Below, in pieces: positions 43,634 through 51,419 of a stretch of DNA of 64,000 nt; positions within the stretch are counted from its first letter, which is position 1; the number at the start of each line of letters is the position of its first letter. The position numbers and the translations under genes are program-made. Source of the DNA: CAVSUB01 sp963816725 (lineage in GTDB: Bacteria; Acidobacteriota; Vicinamibacteria; Vicinamibacterales; 2-12-FULL-66-21). The notes under the pieces are model-generated. The model did not search any database, was not told the DNA's origin, and was given only the letters and a program-made list of their open reading frames with translations. The stretch spans positions 62,001 to 126,000 of the forward strand of contig CAWFMC010000022.1 in NCBI GenBank assembly GCA_963816725.1, read 5' to 3'.

Positions 43634-46219
43634 TCACCTCGATCGGAGCGCGACGCGGAGCGTCACGCCCACCGTTCTGGCATCGCCCGGCTGGCCGACG
43701 TAGAGGCCGGTGTTGCCCGGCGCGGCGGTCAGCAGCTCGTAGTAATCCTTGTTCAGCACGTTGCGCGCCCACAGCGTGACGGTCCAGCCCGCGGCCGCAC
43801 GGAAGCCGACGCGCACGTTCAACAGCGAGTAGCCGTCGACCACCAGGTAGGGCGAGTAGGTGGCGCTCGAGGAGAACCACGAACGGTAGCTGGTGTCGAG
43901 CGCGCCGAACAGTTGCCCCGGCCGCCCGGCCGGCGACACGCGATGGCCGTACTCCGCGCCGAAGGTGGAGGCCCAGCGCGAGATGCCCGGCAGCACTGAA
44001 CCGGAGATGTCCTGGAATTGCGGTCCGCCGGTCAGTTCGAGCGGCGGCGGCGCGTCCACGAAGCGGACGTACTTGCCGTCCGTGTAGGCGACTGCCCCAT
44101 ACAGTGACAGGTCGCGCGTCAGTCGCGCGCTGCCGTCGAACTCGGCCCCGCGGACCCGCACCTCGTCGGCGTTCGCGAGATAGCCGCGAATCACGCCGAC
44201 GCTGCCGTTGGTGACCTGCGCCTGGAAGTTCTTGATCTGCGTGTCGTAGACCGTGAAGTTCGCGGTCGCGCCAGCGAAGGGCTCGCTCTTCAGCCCGAGC
44301 TCGACATTGCGAGTGTCTTCCGGCTTGACCGCGGCCGCCGACAGCACCGGTTGATTGGCTGCGTCGGTCGGCACGCCGTTCAGGTTCAAGCCCACCGACT
44401 TGAAGCCGGTGGCGTAGGTCGCGTAGGCATTGAGGCGCGAGGCGAGCTTGTAGCCGACAGTCAACTGGCCGGACGCGTTCGTGTCGCTGACATTCGCGGC
44501 GTAGGCCTGCGGCGCGAGGATCGACTGCTGGAGCACGATCAAGGCCGGGTCGGTCGTCTGCAGCCCGCCGTAGACCTGCTGATCGAAGTCGACATCCTTG
44601 TGGTCGTAGTTGAAGCGGATGCCGGGAAGAATCCGGAGACGATCGGTCACCGTCCACGCCACCTGGCCGAAGACCGCCGCGCTGGTGTTGCCGTAGTCGA
44701 CGTACTGGTGGTAGCCATAGCCGTCGAGCAGCCCGGGAGTCGCGGCGTTGGCGCTCGGCGCCAGCAGGAACCGCGCCGCGGCGCTGCCCTGCTCCTGGAC
44801 GAACGAGGGATCCGAGGCGATCGTCTGGTGGAAGGCGAAGGCGCCGACCACCAGGTTCACAGCGCTGGTGAGGCCGCCGGTGTACCGGACCTCCTGCGTG
44901 TACTGGCGCTGCTGCGACGGGGCCGCCGAGATCGTCGTGACCGGCAGGCCGATGAAGTCACGATCGCTCGACGGGTTCCAGTTCCAATAGCGGTACGCGC
45001 TGGTCGATGTGATTTGCCCCTTGCCTGCCTTCCAGTCGGCGTTGACCGACGTCCCGCCAAGGTCCTGATACGAGCGCAGCGGCGAGTCGACGTCGGTGAC
45101 GCGATCGAACGCGTTGAAGCTGGGCGCGGTGTAGCCGAGATCGGCGGCGATCTGCGGGTACTGACGATTCGCAGGACGCAGGGTGGGGGCGACCCCTGCG
45201 ACCACCTGCGTATAGCCGTCGGGTCGTTGCCGCGTGTGGTCGACCGACACCGTGACGGCCAGGTTGTCGGACGGCGCAAACAACACCTGTCCTCTCAGGC
45301 CGACGTTGCTCAAGTTGTTCACGGCCTCCCGCGTCGCGACGTTCTCGACCGTCCCGCCGCGCTGCGTGCCAGAGAACGAGACCCGGCCTGCCACCTTGGC
45401 GCCGAGTGCGCCGGTGGCCGAGGCCTTGGCCTGCACGAACCCGAGATCCCCGACGTTGAGCTCGACCTCGCCCGCCGGCGTAAAGCTCGGTTTCCGGGTC
45501 GTGACGTTGATCGCGCCGGCGGTGGTGTTCTTGCCGAACAGCGTCCCCTGCGGCCCGCGCAGCACCTCGATCCGTTCGACATCGAGGAAGTCCAGTGTCG
45601 CCGAGGCGGGCCGGGCGTAGAACACGCCGTCGATGTAGAGGCCGACCCCCGGCTCGAGACCATCGTTGGTGAGCCCGAACGGCGCGCCCAGCCCGCGGAT
45701 GTTGATCGCCGAGTTGCGGGGGTTGGTCGAGTAGAACTGAACGGTCGGGATCAGCTCCTTCAGCCGGTTGACGTTGAATGCACCGGTGTCCGCGGCCAGC
45801 TTGCCGTCGACGACCGAGAGCGGAATCGGCACCTCCTGCGCCACTTCCTCGACGCGTCGCGCGGTGACGACGACCGACTCCGAGAGCCGCGACGGGCTCA
45901 GGACGATGTCGGCCTGGGTGAGCTGACCGGCGGACAGCGCTTCGCGCCGGGTGACCGCCTCGAAGCCGTCGAGCCCAACATTCAGGCTGTAGCGCCCCGG
46001 CGGCAGCGCGAGCCGATACCCGCCCTCGCCATCGCTCACCGCCTGGGCCGTCGCGCCCGTCTCCTGATTCGTCGCGGTGATCGACGCGCCTGGAATCGGC
46101 GCCCCGGATTGATCGTGAATGACTCCGGACAGGGTCGCGATGGTGATCTGCGCGGCAACGGCTGCCGGGACGAGGAGGGTGGCTACGACAGCCACCCCTA
46201 GCGAGAGCGAACGAGTCAT
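43634..46219 (-). CDS. TonB-dependent outer-membrane receptor with N-terminal carboxypeptidase-regulatory-like domain
   Basis: 861 residues. Signal peptide (SLSLGVAVVATLLVPAAVAA), then a carboxypeptidase D regulatory-like Ig fold (LSGVIHDQSGAPIPGASITA, YSLNVGLDGFEAVTRREA), a TonB-type plug (VVVTARRVEEVAQEVPIPLS, GVGLYIDGVFYARPA, IEVLRGPQGTLFGKNTTAGA) and a beta barrel ending GVTLRVALRSR, with many aromatic strands (SSATYSPYLVVDGYSLLNV, WTVTLWARNVLNKDYYEL). Such receptors take up large or scarce molecules. Start ATG 46219 follows AGGAG at good spacing; a longer in-frame start at 46255 is rejected. Divergent from a sigma-54 activator gene. Two perfect palindromes lie in its upstream region. Confidence 0.93.
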   Translation of the reverse strand: MTRSLSLGVAVVATLLVPAAVAAQITIATLSGVIHDQSGAPIPGASITATNQETGATAQAVSDGEGGYRLALPPGRYSLNVGLDGFEAVTRREALSAGQLTQADIVLSPSRLSESVVVTARRVEEVAQEVPIPLSVVDGKLAADTGAFNVNRLKELIPTVQFYSTNPRNSAINIRGLGAPFGLTNDGLEPGVGLYIDGVFYARPASATLDFLDVERIEVLRGPQGTLFGKNTTAGAINVTTRKPSFTPAGEVELNVGDLGFVQAKASATGALGAKVAGRVSFSGTQRGGTVENVATREAVNNLSNVGLRGQVLFAPSDNLAVTVSVDHTRQRPDGYTQVVAGVAPTLRPANRQYPQIAADLGYTAPSFNAFDRVTDVDSPLRSYQDLGGTSVNADWKAGKGQITSTSAYRYWNWNPSSDRDFIGLPVTTISAAPSQQRQYTQEVRYTGGLTSAVNLVVGAFAFHQTIASDPSFVQEQGSAAARFLLAPSANAATPGLLDGYGYHQYVDYGNTSAAVFGQVAWTVTDRLRILPGIRFNYDHKDVDFDQQVYGGLQTTDPALIVLQQSILAPQAYAANVSDTNASGQLTVGYKLASRLNAYATYATGFKSVGLNLNGVPTDAANQPVLSAAAVKPEDTRNVELGLKSEPFAGATANFTVYDTQIKNFQAQVTNGSVGVIRGYLANADEVRVRGAEFDGSARLTRDLSLYGAVAYTDGKYVRFVDAPPPLELTGGPQFQDISGSVLPGISRWASTFGAEYGHRVSPAGRPGQLFGALDTSYRSWFSSSATYSPYLVVDGYSLLNVRVGFRAAAGWTVTLWARNVLNKDYYELLTAAPGNTGLYVGQPGDARTVGVTLRVALRSR

Positions 46220-46230
46220 GAGGCTCCTGG

Positions 46231-46247
46231 CCGTCGCATGGCGACGG
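46231..46247 (-). promoter_or_regulatory. Palindrome in the leader of the TonB receptor gene
   Basis: CCGTCGC-ATG-GCGACGG, perfect 7-base arms around three bases, 12 bases upstream of the start codon and next to the AGGAG site. It could form a hairpin that masks or exposes ribosome binding. The spacer ATG is in no supported gene. Confidence 0.4.
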
Positions 46248-46266
46248 TCGATCACGGCGGGGCCCG

Positions 46267-46286
46267 CCGATGCACATGCGCATCGG
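46267..46286 (-). promoter_or_regulatory. Operator-like inverted repeat upstream of the TonB receptor gene
   Basis: CCGATGC-N6-GCATCGG: perfect 7-base arms separated by six bases, about 48 bases upstream of the receptor start. The form suits a dimeric repressor or activator, but no candidate regulator of the right family lies next to it except the sigma-54 activator, which binds elsewhere as a rule. Confidence 0.4.
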
Positions 46287-46586
46287 TGACGGGCACCGAT
46301 CCAGTCACAATCAAAAGGGAGTAGTCGAAAGCCGAGCGGCGGGGCTGGTGCGGCCCCGCGCAGATGCGCGGGTCCTACCGGCTGGCCGTCGGCGCGCTAC
46401 AAGAGCGCCGACACGGATGGTGCGCGCGCGGCGTTCGCGAATTTGGCAGGGCACACATCCTACAGACACGTCAGCAACAATCACGCCCGCGGAAGTACGC
46501 GGTTATTCGGCTGATTCAGTGTCGCACGTGAGGATGATCGTGTTATTTGATAGAATTTTGAGTCTTTTATCTAGAATTTCTGTCGT

Positions 46587-47654
46587 ATGCGACACACCAA
46601 CAAGGCCGCAGGCGCGCGGCCGCCCGCCCCGCATCTGATCGACGGTGATTCGAGGGCTGGCGAAGAGCGGCTGATCGGCGGGGACACAGGGCTGGGGGCG
46701 GTCATGGCCCGGGCGCGCATGGTGTCGCGGAGTGGCGCGCCGGTGCTCCTGTTCGGCGAAACCGGCACCGGCAAGGAGATCATCGCCCGCGTCGTCCACG
46801 AGCACTCGGCGTTCCGCAGCGGCCCGTTCCGGCGGGTCAACTGCGGAGCCATCTCGCCGGAACTGATCGACTCCGAACTGTTCGGGCACGAACCGGGGGC
46901 CTTTACGGGAGCGACGACGCGCCGGAAGGGGTGGTTCGAGCAGGCGGACGGCGGCACCCTGTTCCTTGACGAAGTCGGCGAGCTCTCGCTGGCTGCCCAG
47001 GTGCGGCTGCTGCGGGTGGTGCAGGACGGCGAAGTGATCCGGGTTGGCGGCGAACGTCCCGTCCACGTCAAGGTCCGCATCGTCGCCGCCACGCATCGCG
47101 ATCTGCCGGCGATGGTCGAGTCGCAGGCGTTCCGCGAGGATCTGTACTACCGCCTGGCGGTGTTCCCGATCGTCATCCCGCCGCTGCGCGATCGGCCAAG
47201 CGACATCAGGGCGTTCGCGGAGTACTTTGCCGAACGGGCCGCCAATCGGTTCGGGGTACGGCCGATTGCCGTGTCGGACGACGATGTCCGCGTGCTGACG
47301 GCATACAGGTGGCCGGGGAACGTACGGGAGATGGCCGCAGTCATGGACCGCGCCGTGCTCATCGGGCAGGGACGGACCCTGAACGTCGCCGAGGCGCTGG
47401 GCGGTACCGGTGCGCCCGCCAGTGCCGCGCCGGCGCGCGTGCGTGCGCCCGGCGTCTCGTCCACGATCGAACCGCTCGACGCCGTGATCACGGCGCATAT
47501 CGAACGGGCCCTCGAGGCGACCGCGGGACGGGTCGACGGCCCTCATGGCGCGGCCCGGATCCTGCGGATCAATCCGCACACCCTGCGCGCCCGCATGCGC
47601 AAGCTCCGCATCGATTGGCGTCGCTTCCGCGTCAGCCCGACCGCGGACGCGTGA
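46587..47654 (+). CDS. Sigma-54-dependent transcriptional activator with Fis-type HTH, no sensory domain
   Basis: 355 residues. The AAA+ core is complete: Walker A GETGTGKE (near residue 58), GAFTGA loop (intact), Walker B LFLDEVGEL, and arginine finger regions (FREDLYYRLAVFPIVIPPLR, WPGNVREM). The DNA-binding end is short (GAARILRINPHTLRARMRKL). Before the AAA+ domain there are only about 35 residues, with no receiver, PAS or GAF domain, so its activity must be controlled otherwise. It is divergent from the TonB receptor and could control it, though the receptor has no visible -24/-12 promoter. Confidence 0.93.
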   Translation: MRHTNKAAGARPPAPHLIDGDSRAGEERLIGGDTGLGAVMARARMVSRSGAPVLLFGETGTGKEIIARVVHEHSAFRSGPFRRVNCGAISPELIDSELFGHEPGAFTGATTRRKGWFEQADGGTLFLDEVGELSLAAQVRLLRVVQDGEVIRVGGERPVHVKVRIVAATHRDLPAMVESQAFREDLYYRLAVFPIVIPPLRDRPSDIRAFAEYFAERAANRFGVRPIAVSDDDVRVLTAYRWPGNVREMAAVMDRAVLIGQGRTLNVAEALGGTGAPASAAPARVRAPGVSSTIEPLDAVITAHIERALEATAGRVDGPHGAARILRINPHTLRARMRKLRIDWRRFRVSPTADA

Positions 47655-47787
47655 TCGCGCGCCACGTACGGTTGCGTCGCGCGTCCTCAGCCGCCGCACC
47701 GCATCCTGAGCTGCTCCGCTGGGATCGCCGGCTCGCGACAGCAAGTGCGGTCATGCGCGCCGCGGCCGCGCGGCACATACTCGGGGC

Positions 47788-48712
47788 ATGAAACCGCGGC
47801 CGGATCGCCTGCGCGATGTGGTCGACGTCGTCCTTGAAGCGCTCGACGAGGGGCTTGACGGGCGGGCGTTGGCCGCCAGGGCGATGCTCAGCCCGTTTCA
47901 CTTCAATCGTCTGGTGCGCGCCGGCATCGGCGAGGCGCCCGCGGCATTCCGCCGCCGTCTGTTGCTGGAGCGCGCGGCGTGGCAGCTCGGTCGCGGTGCC
48001 CGTGCCACTGACGCCGGGCTCGAGGCCGGCTACGACGCCACCGAGGCGTTCTCGCGGGCATTCACGCGAGCGCACGGCGTGCCGCCGAGCCGGTTCGCGC
48101 GAGAGCCGCGCGACTTCCGGCTCACCGCCCCCAACGGCATCCACTTCCATCCGCCGGGCGGGCTGCTGCTGCCCGGACAGCCGAGGACTACGACCATGGA
48201 TCTCTCAGATCGCCTCGTCGAACACGAACACTGGCACACGGCGCGACTGCTGCAACAGGCTGCGACGCTCTCCGACGAGGCCGTCGATCGCCACGTCCGG
48301 CCCGGGCTGACCGTGCATGACTTCGAAGGGCCCGGAGCCCGACCTGCGCACCATGCTCGAGCGGATCATCTTCACGAAAGAAGTGTGGACCGCGGCGATT
48401 GGCGGCCGCGATATTCCCTCCCGTGACGAACGCAGCATCGCCGGACTGCAAGCGCGGTTGGCCGTCGTCCAGCCGCAGTTCACGGCGCTCGTGCGACGGA
48501 TCCGCGATCGCAACGAGTGGGACGATGCCTTCGTCGATGCGCTGTGCACGCCACCCGTCAGTTTCACATTCGGAAGCGTCATCGCGCACATCCTGACGGT
48601 CTCGGTCGTTCGACGCCAGGCGGTGATCGGCGTCCTGCGCGAGCTCGGCGTCACGGACGCTGAGCATCGCGATCCGATCGAATGGGAGCGCCTCGTCGCG
48701 GCACGAGGCTGA
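47788..48712 (+). CDS. AraC-type helix-turn-helix fused to a DinB-like four-helix domain (frameshift near 48334)
   Basis: About 307 residues after correction. The N-terminal 110 residues are an AraC DNA-binding domain with two HTH motifs (RALAARAMLSPFHFNRLVRA, YDATEAFSRAFTRAHGVPPS). The remainder is a DinB/YfiT-like domain (LVEHEHWHTARLLQQAATLS, MLERIIFTKEVWTAAIGGRD, and IAHILTVSVVRRQAVIGVLR). His-containing helices (HEHWHT, IAHILT) could bind a metal as in DinB proteins. One extra G at 48334-48335 (CCCGGAGCCC) breaks the frame; corrected, TVHDFEGPEPDLRTMLERII runs on to the stop at 48710-48712. This architecture is a regulator fused to a small-molecule or DNA-damage-type enzyme fold. Confidence 0.75.
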
Positions 48713-48879
48713 GGCAGAACGGCTGGGCCTCTCGCCGAGTGTCACGCGGAGGTTGCGTCAGCTCCGGCCGCGGCCGTGCGCGCGATGGGTATGGTAATGA
48801 TCTGAGTCGACGCCGATGGCGGCGCGGACGAGACGCCTCGGTGTCCACGCTGACTCGACCACAAGGAGCACACGCGAGC

Positions 48880-49356
48880 ATGACCTCCAAGAACGTGATC
48901 TGCCTCTGGTTCAACAAGGACGCGCAGGACGCCGCGCGCTTCTATGCCGCCACCTTCCCCGACAGCGAAGTAGTCGCGGTGCACAAAGCGCCCGGTGACT
49001 ATCCGAGCGGCAAAGAGGGAGATGTGCTGACGGTGGAGTTCACCGTCATGGGCATCCCCTGCCTCGGTCTGAACGGCGGTCCGCAGTTCAAGCACAGCGA
49101 AGCGTTCTCCTTCCAGGTCGCGACCGAGAATCAGGAAGAGACCGACCGGTACTGGAACGCGATCGTCGGCAATGGCGGCCAGGAGAGCCAATGCGGGTGG
49201 TGCAAGGACCGGTGGGGCCTCTCGTGGCAGATCACGCCGCGGGTCTTGAGCGAAGCGCTGGCCGCGGGTGGAGCTGAAGCCAAGCGCGCGTTCGCGGCGA
49301 TGATGCCGATGCGCAAGATCGACGTCGCCGCGATCGAGGCCGCGCGGCGCGGGTAA
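48880..49356 (+). CDS. VOC superfamily (PhnB-like) protein
   Basis: 158 residues from ATG 48880; the much longer frame starting at 48682 is out of character with the family. The PhnB-type glyoxalase fold is shown by ICLWFNKDAQDAARFYAATF, PDSEVVAVHKAPGDYPSGKE, VEFTVMGIPCLGLNGGPQF and ATENQEETDRYWNAIVGNGG, then GWCKDRWGLSWQITPRVLSE. The family is often annotated as a demethylubiquinone-like or antibiotic-binding protein, but function cannot be given. AAGGAG about 12 bases upstream is a slightly distant ribosome binding site. Confidence 0.88.
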   Translation: MTSKNVICLWFNKDAQDAARFYAATFPDSEVVAVHKAPGDYPSGKEGDVLTVEFTVMGIPCLGLNGGPQFKHSEAFSFQVATENQEETDRYWNAIVGNGGQESQCGWCKDRWGLSWQITPRVLSEALAAGGAEAKRAFAAMMPMRKIDVAAIEAARRG

Positions 49357-49453
49357 CGCGATAGGCGGCGACTGCCGCACGAATGTCCCAGGAAGCAGAC
49401 GCTGGCTGCTCTGACCGGTGGATCAGCGCTTTGTGATTCCCTACCAGCACACC

Positions 49454-49909
49454 TCACGCGGCAAGCACGTTCGGACGACCGACCAACAACGGTCCCGCGC
49501 CGTTGCGGGGTGACCGCTCCGGCGGTTCGATCGTTCGCGCCGCGGCGGGACCACGATCCAGCCGCAGCGGCAGCCGGCTGTCGGGACCGTCCGTGCTGGA
49601 CGGCAGGGCGCCGGTGCTCCGGCGCAGCGCGATCAAGGCGACCGCCAGCACCGTTCCCAGCGCCGCGGCGCCGAGGATCGCCAGGCGGATGCGCGGGTCG
49701 AACGCCGCCACCGCGAGCACCGCGGCGACCAGGCCCAGGCCGCCGACACCCTCAACCCTTATATGGGCCATGTTGATCAGCGTCGGCGAGGGGAGTTCGA
49801 GCTCGTGCGGCACGACCACGCGGGTACACCGGCGCAGCCGCGGGATGAGGAGCGCCAGGGCGAGACCGCCTAGAGTCCCTGGAATGAGGATCAACACCAG
49901 CGGTTCCAT
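49454..49909 (-). CDS. Small membrane protein with promoter-proximal palindromic operator
   Basis: 151 residues from ATG 49909, with GGGAGG eight bases upstream; a start at 49999 lies before the predicted transcript start and is rejected. Three hydrophobic helices (LVLILIPGTLGGLALALLIP, GGLGLVAAVLAVAAF, LAILGAAALGTVLAVALIAL) alternate with short basic and polar loops. The C-terminal 45 residues are Pro/Arg-rich and cytosolic. The family is unknown; the first helix and following (RLRRCTRVVVPHELELPSPT) resembles DUF1648-like subunits found with YtrA/GntR regulators, but this is only a weak resemblance. Confidence 0.6.
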   Translation of the reverse strand: MEPLVLILIPGTLGGLALALLIPRLRRCTRVVVPHELELPSPTLINMAHIRVEGVGGLGLVAAVLAVAAFDPRIRLAILGAAALGTVLAVALIALRRSTGALPSSTDGPDSRLPLRLDRGPAAARTIEPPERSPRNGAGPLLVGRPNVLAA

Positions 49910-49999
49910 TGCGACCTCCCGGTGCGAAACGTGTCCAACGATGCCGCACCTGACGGTGCGTCGGTGGAAGCGGCCGGCTGGCCACCTCCCATTGCGCAC

Positions 50000-50027
50000 A
50001 TTGTACTAGTACATTACTACAATGCAA
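50000..50027 (-). promoter_or_regulatory. Promoter with palindromic operator between -35 and -10 (small membrane protein gene)
   Basis: On the minus strand a -35 TTGCAT (50022-50027) and a -10 TACAAT (50000-50005) are 16 bases apart. The perfect 12-base palindrome TGTACTAGTACA (50002-50013) overlaps the -10 and the spacer, and CATTGTA/TACAATG flanks it on both sides. Repressors of the BlaI and GntR/YtrA types bind sites with GTAC or TACTA arms like this one. Transcription would start near 49993. Confidence 0.65.
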
Positions 50028-50081
50028 GCAAAATCATCGCTCTGGATCTGGAGGACCGGTCGCGAGCCGGAGTCGTGTCGT

Positions 50082-51419
50082 TTATGACCGGGCCGGTGAC
50101 CGGCCAGCCGATGGCGCCAGCACCACGGTGAAGCGCGTGGTGTGCTCGCCGGTACGCTCGAGCGCGTACTCGAAGCCGTGACCGGACAGCACCTCCTGCA
50201 CCAGCGTCAGGCCGATGCCCTGGCCTTGCGGCTTGGTGCTGAAAAACGGCGTGAACAGGTTCGACTGCACTTCGGCGGTCATGCCGGGACCGGAGTCCTC
50301 GATGACGAGCGTCGGCGGGCCGCGACGCGACGTGAGCCGCACGGCGATCGTCCCCTCGCCGTCGATCGCCTCGATCGCGTTCTTGAGGATATTGAGCAGC
50401 GCCTGTTCCATCTGGCCACGATCGATCTCCACCGCCACCGACGGTGCGTCGAGATCCCAGCGCCACGTCAGGCCGGACGCGTTGGGCTGCGCCCCGAGCA
50501 GCCGCACGATGCGCTCGAGAATCGCCACGAGATCCGTCGGCCGCGTCAGCGGCGGCGGCAGGCGGAAGACGTCCGCGAACCGGCGCATGAAGCTCGCCAG
50601 CTGCTCCGTCCGCTCGATGACGATGCCGATGGCCTGCTCGAAGTCGTGGCGATTGGCCTCGTGGAGATCGCCGGCGTAGGTCAGCGACGAGTGCAGCAGC
50701 GAGTTCGAGGCGGTCACCGTGTTGTTGACCTCGTGCGACATCACGCGAATCAGCTTCTCGTACGCGGCGCGCTCGAACTGCCGCAGCTCCTCCGTCAACT
50801 CCTCGATCAGCAGGAAGCTCCGGGTGAACCCGCGATCGACGAAGGTGCCGTGATGGCATTTCACGCGCCGGGCGCCGAGCAGGCCGACGAGACGAGCGTC
50901 CCCGGGCGCGAGCGTCGCCAGCGCCTCCGACAGCGGCGACTCGAGCGCGTCGAGCGGACGGCCGACGACCGCGGCCGCAGGGCGCCCGAGCAGCCGTTCA
51001 GCCGCCGGGTTGAGACTCGCCACCCGCTGATCGAAATCCAGGATCACCACCCCGGATGGCGACACCTGCAGCACCTGGCTCAGGAACTGGTGCTGTTCGG
51101 CGAGCCGCACGCGCTCCTCGCGCAGATGATCGACCATCCTGTTGTAGACGCCGATCAGCTCGTCGACCTCCGGCTGACCGACCGGCAGGAACCGCGACGT
51201 GAACTCCTCGTCGCGGATCAGCCGCAGCCCCTCGCCAGCCATCCCGAGCTGCCGAAACATCTCACGCGACAGGCTCACCCCGACGGCGAGCGACAGCACG
51301 AACACCGTCTCGACGGCCAGCAGCCAGATCGGGTTGTTGAAGAGGAGATAGGCGCCCAGCGCCGCGAAGATCAGATGGAGGACAACGAGGTAGACGACGG
51401 CCCGCGCGCGCAGGCTCAC
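50082..51419 (-). CDS. NtrY-like sensor histidine kinase of the efflux operon
   Basis: 445 residues from GTG 51419, which shares four bases with the response-regulator stop. Two N-terminal helices (AVVYLVVLHLIFAALGAYLL, WLLAVETVFVLSLAVGVSLS) enclose a short periplasmic loop, followed by HAMP-like sequence, a PAS domain (LQVSPSGVVILDFDQRVASL), an H-box (EKLIRVMSHEVNNTVTASNS), N-box (LLNILKNAIEAIDGEG) and G-boxes (DSGPGM, GQGIGLTLVQEVLSGHG). The EVNNTVT H-box is the form of NtrB/NtrY kinases, fitting the NtrC-type partner. It probably senses envelope or toxic-compound stress and controls the adjacent efflux operon. Confidence 0.9.
   Translation of the reverse strand: MSLRARAVVYLVVLHLIFAALGAYLLFNNPIWLLAVETVFVLSLAVGVSLSREMFRQLGMAGEGLRLIRDEEFTSRFLPVGQPEVDELIGVYNRMVDHLREERVRLAEQHQFLSQVLQVSPSGVVILDFDQRVASLNPAAERLLGRPAAAVVGRPLDALESPLSEALATLAPGDARLVGLLGARRVKCHHGTFVDRGFTRSFLLIEELTEELRQFERAAYEKLIRVMSHEVNNTVTASNSLLHSSLTYAGDLHEANRHDFEQAIGIVIERTEQLASFMRRFADVFRLPPPLTRPTDLVAILERIVRLLGAQPNASGLTWRWDLDAPSVAVEIDRGQMEQALLNILKNAIEAIDGEGTIAVRLTSRRGPPTLVIEDSGPGMTAEVQSNLFTPFFSTKPQGQGIGLTLVQEVLSGHGFEYALERTGEHTTRFTVVLAPSAGRSPARS

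Larger units (their letters stand above)
46220..46586. other. Divergent regulatory region of the TonB receptor and the sigma-54 activator
   Basis: No gene is seen. The 367 bases hold palindromes (46231-46247, 46267-46286) on the TonB side and an AT-rich stretch (46540-46580) with the direct repeat TAGAATTT at 46551-46558 and 46572-46579 on the activator side. The 21-base spacing is close to two helical turns, as for a dimer of a regulator. Confidence 0.5.

Noticed and set aside
48682..48879. Upstream extension of the VOC protein
   Set aside because: Not conserved in character; the ATG at 48880 starts the PhnB fold exactly and has a ribosome binding site.
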